Source of the DNA: Ignelater luminosus
Taxonomy: Eukaryota > Arthropoda > Insecta > Coleoptera > Elateridae
Assembly (NCBI GenBank): GCA_011009095.1
Contig: VTPC01090623.1
Span: forward strand, 26,709-90,708
Reading direction: 5' to 3'
Length of the DNA stretch: 64,000 nt
Shown here piece after piece: positions 12,196 through 22,084 of the stretch. Position 1 is the first letter of the stretch, and each line of letters opens with the position of its first letter. The notes under the pieces were generated by a model, which saw nothing but the letters and a program-made list of their open reading frames with translations, had not been told where the DNA came from and searched no databases. Position numbers and translations under genes: made by a program.

Positions 12196-12852
12196 TTAAG
12201 CAGAATTATAATGTCAACTAGTACGAGATCATTCAGCTTCTATGACAAACTTCCAGACAACCTGTTACTTCAATATCGACATGAAAAAACGTATTGTCAA
12301 GAACAAATTCTTTAAAATTAAAAACAATGCTGTGGAGGCTTAACGCTTCAACAGCTTGACCTCCGACGGAACCGAAAAATTTTCAGAGCTATTAAAAACG
12401 CCAAGAAGCCTTTAGATTGAAATCATAAAAATAGAAAGTAGTCAAGAAATAATCTGTCTGTAGTCGAAAGTGTACCAAAAGAATTTCTGAACCAGGTAAC
12501 GTTAGAAACCTCTGAAAAGCGTCAAAGAGATCCTTACGTCTCCAATATCTGCAGCTCCATGGTTTCTGAAACGCCTCCAAAAATGCCTATCGAGCAGTGC
12601 ATACAGTCGAGTAATTTACAAATGCCGGAGAAGTATATTTTAGTTTCCAGAACTTACCAGCCAAACTATTGAAGAAAACGGTAACCGCTATAGAATTTTA
12701 ATCCGGGCCTATCTAAGTTGGGACAGACTCAATGATGACTTAAAATGGATGAGTGATGTCTACAGAAATTAAAAACAAATGGCTCAGTTTGATTAATCGA
12801 CGACCAAAAATAGCCAATCTAAACAAAAGTTTCACAAACTACCTAAGGCTTA
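12196..12852 (+). other. Possible decayed element, left part (interrupted by mariner)
   Basis: This stretch and 14162-14960 read as one sequence split by the DD41D mariner. Both are slightly less AT-rich than their surroundings and have short open blocks on the plus strand (for example LRRNRKIFRAIKNAKKP and SVPKEFLNQVTLETSEKRQ here). I cannot match either part to a family. A retroelement ORF or a decayed host gene are both possible. Confidence 0.3.
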
Positions 12853-12854
12853 TA

Positions 12855-14159
12855 AAGGGTTTTCCAATAAGAGGTGTTATTTTGATATTCAAAGAAAAGT
12901 GCCATTTTTTAATATAAATGATCGGATGTTTATTTCATTATAAAGAGGAAGGTATGCCGTTAATAGTGGAAAATAACATCAGGCAAATGACCACCACGAC
13001 CACGCTTACAGGACAATATCCTTTTCATGAAATTTTCCATAACCAAATCGCAAAGTGGCTGCCCTATGTCCTCGATAGCCTCACGAATTCCATCTTTGAG
13101 GTCTTGAATCGACGCTGGGCTGTTGGCGTAGACCTTCTCTTTCACGTGGCCCCAAAGAAAGAAGTCGCAAGGTGTTAAATCACAAGATCTCGGTGGCCAA
13201 TTGTGATCACCTCTTCGAGAGATAACACGGTCCGGAAACTTTTTCCGTAAAAGATCAATGGTTTCGTTGCTTGTGTGGCACGTAGCGCCGTCTTGTTGAA
13301 AGTAAACGTTGTCCAGATCAATACCATCCAATTCCGGCCATAAAAAATCGTTAATCATCTCTCGATAGCGCAATCCAGTCACCGTAACTGTTGCTCCAGC
13401 CTCATTTTCGAAAAAGTAAGGTCCAATGACTCCGCCGGACCATAAACCGCACCAAACAGTCACACGTTGAGGATAGAGAGACTTTTCAACAATAACTCTT
13501 GGATTTTCTGAGCCCCAGATCCGACAATTTTGCTTGTTGACGAAGCCACCGAGGTGTAAATGGGCCTCATCACTCAAGATGATTTTTCGATGGAATTCTG
13601 GATCATTTTCATGCATTTCAACGACCCAATCAGCAAAGACACGACGTTGTTGATGATCGGCCGGCTTGAGTTCTTGTGTTAACTGGACTTTATAAGCCTT
13701 AAGACCCAAATCTTTATGCAAAATACGGTGTAATGACGTTTGTGGAATGGCTAATTCCAAAGAACGACGAGGAATGGACAAACCTGGGTTTTCTTTAACA
13801 CTTTCGGCTACAACAGCAATATTCTCGGCTGTTCTTGAGCGACGTGCACGGGTTTTATTCTTCACATCACTAACTTGTCCCAAGAGCTATAATTTTTTCA
13901 CCAATTTCTGTATTGCGGTCCGACAAGGTGCTTCACGGTGACCCAAAAATGTTCGAGTTTTACGAACCGTCTCTGCCAAATTTTCACCATTTTTATAGTG
14001 AATTTTAATAATTTCAATGCGTTGTTGAAGCGTGTATCGTTCCATATTTATTAATGGCGTAGTTTCTACTTGTCAAATGTCAAAAAATGATAGCTTCAAA
14101 AGTGACATCTACCGAAATAGCGGGCTATTCAAAATAACACCTCTTATTGGAAAACCCTT
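12855..14159 (-). mobile_element. DD41D mariner-family transposon, nearly intact
   Basis: A 1305-bp element with near-perfect TIRs of about 30 bp. Both ends read, inward from TA, AAGGGTTTTCCAATAAGAGG and continue with TGTTATTTTGA. TA duplications sit on both sides (12853-12854 and 14160-14161). One transposase frame on the minus strand fills the interior. Near-identical TIRs, an intact duplication and a frame with a single stop indicate a recent insertion. It interrupts an older unidentified sequence. Confidence 0.93.
12960..14045 (-). pseudogene. DD41D mariner transposase, one in-frame stop
   Basis: From an ATG at 14045 (MERYTLQQRIEIIKIHYKNG) the frame runs about 361 codons to a TAA at 12960-12962 with no frameshift. 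Residues 1-50 are the first helix-turn-helix and about 65-125 the second, with a TRARRSRTAENI linker. The catalytic residues are D159 (LSDEAHLHLGG), D252 (YFQQDGATCHT) and D294 (DLTPCDFFLWG). The 41 residues between the last two are the reason for the DD41D call. The only lesion seen is a TAG at codon 53, between KKL and LLGQVSD, at the end of the first DNA-binding helix group. A shorter protein starting after the stop would lack that helix group. Known role: cut-and-paste transposition into TA. Confidence 0.9.
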
Positions 14160-14161
14160 TA

Positions 14162-14960
14162 GTATCTTTGTCATAAAGGCAAAAAATGTTAGAATGCTCC
14201 ACCTTCACTACAAATTAGTATCATTAAGTCCGTTTCTGGACATAAAAAAATTCTAAGAGTAGTAAGAAGGCTGCAACATTCGACCATATCGCACGTGCCA
14301 AATATTATGTCAGCATTTGTAATAATAATACGAGACGCTCACTTTACCGCCCGTCAACAGATCTTGTAAAGGGTGCACAATCGTTTTAGTTTGTCTATAG
14401 TAACCTAAGTTATTTATCTGAAAATCTTAAAGAGCATGGCTACGGAAGTATCTCCGGCAGCTTGCCGTGTGTTCACAAGAACACCAACAAAAGAGAGTAA
14501 AATACAATTCTAAATTCCAAAACAACTGACAATTCTGACTGATGACTAAGAACACTCAATGGCACTTCCAACCACGAAGGGAAATTGTGGGAACATCAAC
14601 AATCATATTTGAAGAATTGACAATTCTGCCCTATCAAATCTATTGTGACTATTTTCTAATCGAAAGAGCACTGATTCCACCATCAGAAGCAACAAATTTA
14701 AAGTACATTATCAATATGGAAACTCATACAGAAGATTAAGATGAAAAATACTTGCCAAAAACGCCCAAATAAGAAACACATAGAGCCAGTCAGATGGCCG
14801 CTGACCAGAATTTCAGAAGCTCACCTAGGACCAAACGGAACTTATTCGACTATCAATAAATCCAGTCACTAGCAACTAAACTCAAACTTTTGGAAACGCC
14901 AGTAACCTTCAAAAGTACACAGACCTATTAAATCTTGTAAACATAATTAAGTTCTAAAAT
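14162..14960 (+). other. Possible decayed element, right part
   Basis: Continuation of 12196-12852 across the mariner insertion. It has an open block at 14542-14739 (65 codons, including QPRREIVGTSTIIFEELT) that I do not recognise. Nothing here allows a family name. Confidence 0.3.
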
Positions 14961-15364
14961 AAGGAAGTTCATCAAAAATCTTCTAATTGTTAAACTGAGT
15001 CTCATGCACTAAAATTAACCTTGCTGTTGTAACGAGTGATCCATAAAATTTGTGTCCTCAGTCGACCGTGAATAAAAATGTTTGTATAACAGGTTAAGTT
15101 TGCTGTTAGTTTAACTTAAACATAAAAGGCATTGCTTTTCGATAAACATGTTTTCACTCAAGAACAGAGAGGTTTTATGATCGAAAGCTACTTTAAGAAT
15201 GGTAGAAAAATTAATGCTTCTGTTTTAAATTCTTTTGCCAAGCTTTAAATTCAATTTCCAAATTTAGTAGTGGAATATAGATAATTTCAAAAATATAGCT
15301 AGGTATGCAGTGTTTAATTCTTAAATACAATGTAAGTGGAACTCACAAAGAAGGGAGTAAAAGA

Positions 15365-16035
15365 TTTAAAGTTAGAACACGTGTGTTAATAGACTAAGTA
15401 AGACAAATTGTTGAAGAATATCTTCGATCATCAATTCGTCACATCCAACAGCAAGTTGACGTTTCTTATGGCACTTGTCAGAAGATTCTAGGAAGACGTT
15501 TAAGAAATTATTCGCATCGTTTACAACACTTTCAAGAATCATTAGTTAATGATGCCCTTTCAAAGGCAGGAACTTTGTCAGTGGTTTTTAGATTATCTTC
15601 ACAACGAAGAGGTTTTAAACGCAACATTTCTCACTGATGAGGCTTACTTTTAAATCACAAGTTACGTTGATTCTTAAAATATGAGAATGTGGAGTTCCGG
15701 GAAGTAACATTTATTTGTGGAAACGCCACTCCATCCTTAAAGGATTGGCGTATGGGCAGCACTAGTTACAGGGTACAAGCAATATCGTGAAAAAAACTTG
15801 AATCCTTGTTCAAGAGCTGTACGATCATGAATTAGCTGTAGGATATTATTAGGATTATTATCTTAATTTCATGCCAATAAGTTGGTTTCTTTTCTTGCGT
15901 GACATAACACTTTGCTACTTTTTGTGTGGCTCTATATTAAAGATGCCATATTCAAGATTTTAGTTTAGAACATGGTCCATCTTCGGCAAAGAATCATCAA
16001 GAAACTTGAACTCTAAAAAATAGAATAAAGGTATG
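15365..16035 (+). pseudogene. Tc1/mariner-superfamily transposase, decayed
   Basis: The plus strand gives recognisable blocks in order. SIRHIQQQVDVSYGTCQKIL (second helix-turn-helix) and RRLRNYSHRLQHFQES come first. In another frame follow FQRQELCQWFLDYLHNEEVL and NATFLTDEAYF, the first catalytic aspartate block. Then come NMRMWSSG, HLFVETPLHP and RIGVWAALVTG, and further on WLYIKDAIFK from the C-terminal part. The layout resembles the transposase at 12960-14045 (DEAH block, 'NPR--VE--LYPQR--VW', 'CDFFLWG--K--V'), so it belongs to a related lineage. Frameshifts, stops and loss of the second and third catalytic blocks make it dead. TIRs were not found. Confidence 0.8.
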
Positions 16036-16089
16036 TCGCAATGGAAGGGTAGGTTATATCTCGCATTTATAAACAAATTAAATATTTGA

Positions 16090-16560
16090 ACTGTACATTG
16101 TAATCTATTGGCTTATTGTGTCCCCCCTCCCATTGCACTTATTGCGCTTATTCCGAATTCCCTACAGTAATTCACACTAGATAAGTGTTGAACATTCTTG
16201 GTTCTGCTTCTGCTGATCCATGGAGAATCTGCCTTCTGCGTGCAAGAGCTTCACATTTGCGTAGTGGGTATGTGTTGAACTGTTTCTAGTTTTTCTTTCC
16301 ACATTCTGCACTGTAGGTCTCTATAACACAAGTTCGTCTTGCTTAGGTGTGCCTTTACACGAGTATGCTTACTATCGTTCGAGACTTTACCTGCTCAATA
16401 GGAGCAGCTTTTCTGTTCTTTTGTCGCATGGATTATCCATGTTCTTGTCCTGGTAAAGTTTTCTAGAGCATTACATGTTAATGTTTGACCCATGTTCTTG
16501 CTTGCTCACGGACTGTTTTTTTTTTCTACTCGTAGCTTACGGTTGTAGCAGTTTTAAATA
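16090..16560 (-). pseudogene. LINE C-terminal zinc-knuckle region (RNase H LINE)
   Basis: The minus strand reads KNRKAAPIEQVKSRTIVSIL, then RVKAHLSKTNLCYRDLQCRMC, then EKLETVQHI, CEALARRRQ and ILHGSAEAEPRMFNTYL. This matches the C-terminus of insect RNase H-bearing LINEs ('LTGH-RL--HL---G----C--C-E--ET--HIL--C-AL---R'), including the CCHC-like cysteines. Together with 17975-18600 it forms the 3' end of one minus-strand LINE copy, split by about 1.4 kb of unrelated sequence. Decayed by stops and frame changes. Confidence 0.75.
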
Positions 16561-16561
16561 T

Positions 16562-17970
16562 GTCGGATTTATATACTTACTTAAAATGAAATCCCAGGTT
16601 CTTTCTCGAATTATAAAGGAACGTGGGCATCTCCTGCTGTAGTATCTTAATAGGGATGCCACTCTCTTTGTTCTTGGTAAAAGAGAGAAAACTATCATCT
16701 GATCACAAGCACGATAAAAGAGATTTTCAAAAGCTTAGTACTTTCTCAGTAGTATTAAAAAAAAAAATAAAACATATGGGTATAATATTTAATTATAATC
16801 AATAAATCTGCAAATATTACATATCTACATCAATAAAAACAAAACACCCATATTGTATTATTCAAAAAGTGGTGATTAATTTAGTAATACAAAGTAATAC
16901 CCTTGAAGGCCTTCATAACAATGTTACTAATTTCAAAAATGTTTAAGTAACGATAACTTCAAATATCTAAGAAAAACTGAACTAAAATTATATAACAGCA
17001 CAAAATTGTTAAATCAACTTTATCAACTAGCTTTCAATAAATTTGCTGAGCACATTAATAAAAAAAATTAATAAATAAATTTGCAAATGATAAACTCATA
17101 TAAAACATGACTTGAATTTGCAATAAAGGTGAAGGTCACATAATAACCTCGCCATGAGAATTTAATTTTATATGCATTTAAATAAACACTAATTTAAAGA
17201 TACACCAACTCAAATAATAAATCTCTAACTTGATCACCAGCAGGAAAAAATATTAAAATAATTTTTGAAGGGACAAATACCTTAAGTTGTCTTACTCCTC
17301 CTATACTTTTGCATACATGACAATGATGATCTTCTATAATTCTACCTTAGGATGATGAGCCAGTAAAACAAAGGGTCCATAAATCATCCCACAATATCAG
17401 TTAATAATCGGTAATCGATGCGGAAGATCTTTTGTAAATCATTCAAATCAAAATGGCGACCACGCCCTTGAGATTTCTTTGTGTTTGTAGCGAGATTGCA
17501 ATCGATACAGAACTGGTAGATAAAGGCAACGAGACGACAATAAACGGTAACAAGAAAAAGGTAATCCTATAGCAATAATCAAAGGATTAATCAGATAAAA
17601 CCGGAACAAAGGTTGAATTACCTGAAATTCCAACTGATGCACAAACAAACGTGTGGTTGTGACAAAAAACAAAACGAAAAAGGGACGAGGCACCAACGTA
17701 TCTTCAAAGGGTTGGTAAAGTAACGCATGCGCCGTCACGTCATTCCAACGCTATACCAATTTTAATCCCTAGATGTCACTAGGAGGATTTACTTAAAAAC
17801 CGAACAGCTGATTTTATAAACTTAAATATGAAACGGAATTTTTAGATAACTAGAGAAATAAATAAGAGTAAGCAATTAATTAATAAAAATTCAATATATG
17901 AGAAAATTATTAAAATTACAACAAAATATTTTTAAGTTAAAAAGGTACAAGGTGCGTCAAAATAAAAAAT
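16562..17970. other. Sequence interrupting the LINE
   Basis: About 1.4 kb lies where the LINE family normally has roughly 200 bp between its RNase H motif and its C-terminal knuckle, so most of it is probably an insertion. No TIR pair or coding match was found. The 17.43-17.8 kb part is noticeably less AT-rich (TGGCGACCACGCCC and GCATGCGCCGTCACGTC words) and contains a 96-codon minus-strand frame at 17448-17738 that I do not recognise. Confidence 0.4.
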
Positions 17971-17974
17971 CTGT

Positions 17975-18600
17975 CATAACGTAACACGATGTTTCTGGTA
18001 CTCTCTTGCCAGCTCATTTTTTTTATTCCTGATGTCCTGGTACCTAAATTAGTTTCAAAGTGTTCTGGTCTGCCAGTCGCTTTAGTTCTTCAAGGCATTC
18101 TCATATTAACCTAGACGTTACCTTCAGAGATACTTGACTGTGAGTATTTAGATCCGTTAGATCGTTAGAAGTTGATTATGGCCTCCTCCTTACTATAAAA
18201 TATAAGGAAGTTAGGTTCAGTAGTGTTTCCATAGCCCTAATGGAGAAATCTTTCATTCCATATATGATGTTTAGACAGGCGCGTCTTTGCAGCTTGCTTA
18301 GTTTTTTATTAGTTATCGTCTGTGTCTATTACACCAAGGACGTGTAGACGGTAGTTGGCTGAACGACTAGTACATTATGAATGGTCTCAGTCTCCATGTT
18401 TTACCATGTGTGCTCCGGTCGTTGTTTTGATTGGTTTCTCTCTATACTGGTTCTGGTCTCGTAAGTTTTTGTATCCATTTTTGTATCATGTTTAGGGTCT
18501 TTGGCATTCGTTGCCTAACTGTACTATCACATTTGCCCTGAATGAAGACCAGTAGTATCACTGCAGAGCCCAGCGTGTAGTATACATTTTAAGTGATGAT
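17975..18600 (-). pseudogene. LINE RNase H domain remnant
   Basis: The minus strand reads LSKLQRRACLNIIYGMKDFS, RAMETLLNLTSLYF and further on VPGHQ then ELAREYQKH. This is the 'LNKLQRLACL-ITGAM-T-P--ALE-LL-L-PL' connection followed by the RNase H 'WVPGH-GI-GNE-AD-LAR' motif of I/R1-type insect LINEs. The normal role is removing the RNA strand during target-primed reverse transcription. Several stops and frame changes show the copy is dead. It continues at 16090-16560. Confidence 0.75.
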
Positions 18601-18604
18601 CCTG

Positions 18605-21008
18605 AGTAGTCTGTATGACTCATATGCAGCCACTGATGAAATCAGTATTCAGCAAATTAAAATTGATCGAAAGGCTTTCACATACAAGATAGTATTCTAT
18701 CGACTACAATTACTTGATTTTTAAAAATATCAATCATCCTGTAGTACTAACTGTACAATGTACAGTGTTAACGGTTGTATAAAGAATAAATAATCAGTTT
18801 GCAGATGAATTAATTTTCTTCATCTATTCATTTTTATGTAATAGAAATATTAAAATTTTCATCTATGAGGGAAAGTATCGGAACGTATTGATTCTTGCTA
18901 AAGTGGAATTTTTTTACTATTTGGATAATGTTTCTAGCATACTTTACAGAAATATCTTCAGTTAATTACACGTAATACCCTTTAGATGGGGTATATTCCA
19001 GTTAATACACACATTCCTTTTATATTAGCCATAAAATCTATCTCATTTTCAAATTTAACTGTTTCATTACCTTACCCTACATTTGATTTAGAACCTAGTA
19101 ATAAAACTATAAAGCTTCGAAGGTGATATTTTAACTGTCTTCGATGTTATCGAATTTAATAGCTTTAATGAGCCCTTCCTGTATGTTGCGTGTGATTCTC
19201 TCCTAGATGTCTAAAATTTGCACATTTAAATTTTTAAAATCCTTCTTTTAGTTTTAAATCAAAGCGCACTTTTAAAAATAGTAGAAATAATAAAAATAAA
19301 AATAAAAGTGAAAAAAGAAGAAAAACTTACAATATAAAAGTACGATCAATAATTTCTTATAAGAGAAGAGTAGCGAGATTCCTTCATATAACACGTCATC
19401 TTGTCATTTTACGTCTACTAATGCTTCGCTGATCACGTCGCTCAGATCAGGGTACCGTGATATAATATTAATGCAATATGACTGATTTTTGATGTGATGT
19501 AAACTGAGGGGTTTTGTTTTTTGTTTGTTTTTTCACAGCAAATTTGTTACATTATTTAACGTTTCGTTTTGTTATTGAGACATTCATTTTCAAAAATATT
19601 GGCTATTTTGAAAAACTAGATTAGAGCCTTAATAAAAAAAGTGCCTTTCGGGAATAAAATTCTATTTTCAATATATCCATCCCTCTAGAAGATTTACCTC
19701 GTATGTAAATAACAATTTGTGTAATCGAAAACGTGAGAATTCGATAAGCCCGCGATAAAATATCACATCAACGAGGGGCCTGAAAATTTATTGTCGGAAA
19801 TAACACATAGAAAGTTATAGGAGTGTGAAGGTCAATTTGGAAGAAACCACCAGGATAAGATTCCCGGGGGTTAAAGCTCGTAAATAACTTCGATTTATTG
19901 AGAAAAATCTAAAGTTATTTTAATTAAAAACACAAATCTTTTTTTACCTCATCGTTTTTAAATATTCATCTTATCATTAAAAACGAAGATCCTTGAACAT
20001 TGAAAATTTTCTAAAAGTGTCTCGTTATATCTTTCGCAGACTAGAAAGCTTTAATGGGCAGAGTTAGAATCGAACAGATCTGTCGTTTACTTCAGGCGCT
20101 GAAGCGCTGCAATTATTTTCAGAAGTTGAATACAAACGCTTTTCTGTGTAACACATAGCATCGTCAGCTTCAAATAAAAAAAGGAGTTGATTGTGGTTTT
20201 GGTGAATAGCTTATAGTCAGGATCGGCTTTAGTAGTATTAATAAAAGCTGGATTTAAAAAGAAAACGATCTTAATATCGTGAGAGTATTTCTTTATTTTC
20301 TTTCCTCTTGTAACTTCTTTGCGTCAGCTTTTATCTTAAAAAGTAGGTTCTATAATGTGCAAATAACTGAAAAGCAATCGAGTCACTAAACGGGCAAATA
20401 AAACACAACACAATGTGCAAAGATACGAGTATACTGATTAGATGCTCTAAACATGTTATTTTTTTATTTAGTTTGATGATGGATTACCTTATAACAAACG
20501 ATCATTAAAAATTTAGTTCTCAGGAGGCTATGAAGAAAAAGTCTTGTGTCGGTTTATTCCATAAAATTATCTGTCACATTGACATTTTTCATCAAAAACA
20601 ATTAGAAATCATCAGTTCATAGGTTATGTGTTGGCATGCGTTGCATCTAAGCTAAATTTATTGATTGCTTCTTAGTAAGTAAACAATATACAAATAAACA
20701 ATCATATCGGGTGTTTGATATCAAGCTAGAAACGTAAGCAAGCACATTAATTCCTTTCTTGTGGTTTATCGCAGAAAGACTGCAGGTCCAATCCAGGCAT
20801 TATTGGTATCAAATCACGTAGCTGCAACAAATGCAGAGTGTTCGAATACAAGAAATTAAAAATTGTGGTTTGGATTTTTTGACCACTCTGTATAACAAGA
20901 CCGTTTAGTTCAACTTTCTTTGCAAAAAAAACCAGTTTTGCTCAGTAGCTGCAGTTTATATTTATTGTTTACAAATCACTTATACCAGGGCCTACCTCAA
21001 AATATTCT
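18605..21008. other. Unassigned AT-rich sequence
   Basis: No gene or element end that can be supported. There is a short GC-richer inverted pair around 20.09-20.11 kb (AGGCGCTGAAGCGCT) and a minus-strand box resembling a tRNA T-arm at about 20.06 kb, too weak to call. Confidence 0.45.
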
Positions 21009-21012
21009 TGTA

Positions 21013-21481
21013 CAGTGCGGTCCAATTTGGATGGGAAAAAACAACTAACGGCATTGAATTTTACGTTAACAAGTGCTTCAACAATGCTGAAATGATTTTG
21101 TTCTAGCTTCAAAAATAAAGGAGTTACAGCAAATTGAAGGAATCAGCCCATTTAAAAAATTCAACTTTTGAGTTACAGCGCAGTTATGGAAAGGATTAGA
21201 AACAAATGACTGATGGCATTGAATTCTACGTTAAAAAGTGCCTCAACAATGCTTAAATGGTTTTGTTCTAGCTTCGAAAATAAAGGAGATACAGCAAATT
21301 GAAGAAATCGGCCATTTTTCACTTTTTCTCTCTGGGGAAAAAACAAAAGACGGCAGCTTATTTCTAGCAACGGTAATGGAACAAGCATGAAAAAAGAGGC
21401 CAGGAGTACCTAAGTCGTTTTCATTTATTTGCGCTAATAAGAAAGTTACCCATTTAATTCCATCCAAATTGGACCACACTG
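21013..21481. mobile_element. TA-flanked mariner-type MITE with internal duplication
   Basis: A 469-bp non-coding element. The left end reads CAGTGCGGTCCAATTTGGAT; the right end, on the minus strand, reads CAGTGTGGTCCAATTTGGAT. TA is on both sides (21011-21012 and 21482-21483). TIR length is about 23 bp with one mismatch. Inside, a block of about 105 bp occurs twice in tandem (starting near 21050 and near 21213; both contain TTGTTCTAGCTTC and ATAAAGGAG). TA duplication and size fit a non-autonomous Tc1/mariner derivative, moved by a transposase encoded elsewhere. Confidence 0.88.
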
Positions 21482-21839
21482 TACATTACATTCAAAATTG
21501 TACGATCAGTTGAGATAATGATCAAGTCATCTGGGGAGTTGACTCGAAAGCAAGCATCATACATGAGAAAGTTATAGTCCCCTCTCAGGTTTACGACTGT
21601 TATCTTAAAAGACCATTCCTGTGACTTATTTAGCTGCCCATATTTTAATGATACGTAACATACAGGCAATTTTTTTAATTGTATGGTATATTTCGTGGTA
21701 CACTAGAAAAAGCTTAAAAAAGAATTCTTAAACGTTACTCATCAATGAAACAGATACATACATAGGTGTTATTTGTATTAAAATCATTATGAATCATTAT
21801 TGTGTTTGAACTCCTAAGGTTGGTCTATTCCACCTTCCC

Positions 21840-22080
21840 GTCTGTTTGCAGAGCCGAACAATCGTTTGAAGATGAGAAACATTGATACGATACCTTGAAG
21901 GAGGCTGCAGTATCCGATTCTCCTGTCAAGCTGAGAGAACTCTTTGTCATCATGTTAACATTCTGCCAAGTTACCGATTTGCTGAGTCTTTGTGAAAGTG
22001 AAAGGACAGCTTGTCAGAGGACATAATAAGACAGATAAAAAGAGATCTACAAGAATGTTTAGACTAAACTAGACTTTAGG
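21840..22080 (+). pseudogene. Helitron helicase remnant
   Basis: The plus strand reads DTLKEAAVSDSPVKLRELFV then IMLTFCQVTDLLSLCES. After a one-base frame change it reads KDSLSEDIIRQIKRDLQECL. Helitron Rep/helicase proteins have exactly this series ('W--TL-EA----P--LR-LFA-ML--C-PS-P--LWE--KD-LSEDI'), within the PIF1-like helicase part. Known role: rolling-circle-type transposition. Only about 80 codons survive. No TC/CTRR ends were found nearby, so the element's extent is unknown. Confidence 0.75.
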
Positions 22081-22084
22081 AAAT

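Noticed and set aside
12918-13178. Plus-strand frame at the DD41D mariner
   Set aside because: Shadow of the minus-strand transposase C-terminus.
8113-14045. Idea that TAG is read through in both mariners
   Set aside because: Three TAG codons in two young copies is intriguing, but the replaced Trp codon is one common transition from TAG, and nothing suggests a changed code.
20040-20115. Minus-strand T-arm-like box as a tRNA gene
   Set aside because: No matching A box, D-arm or acceptor stem.
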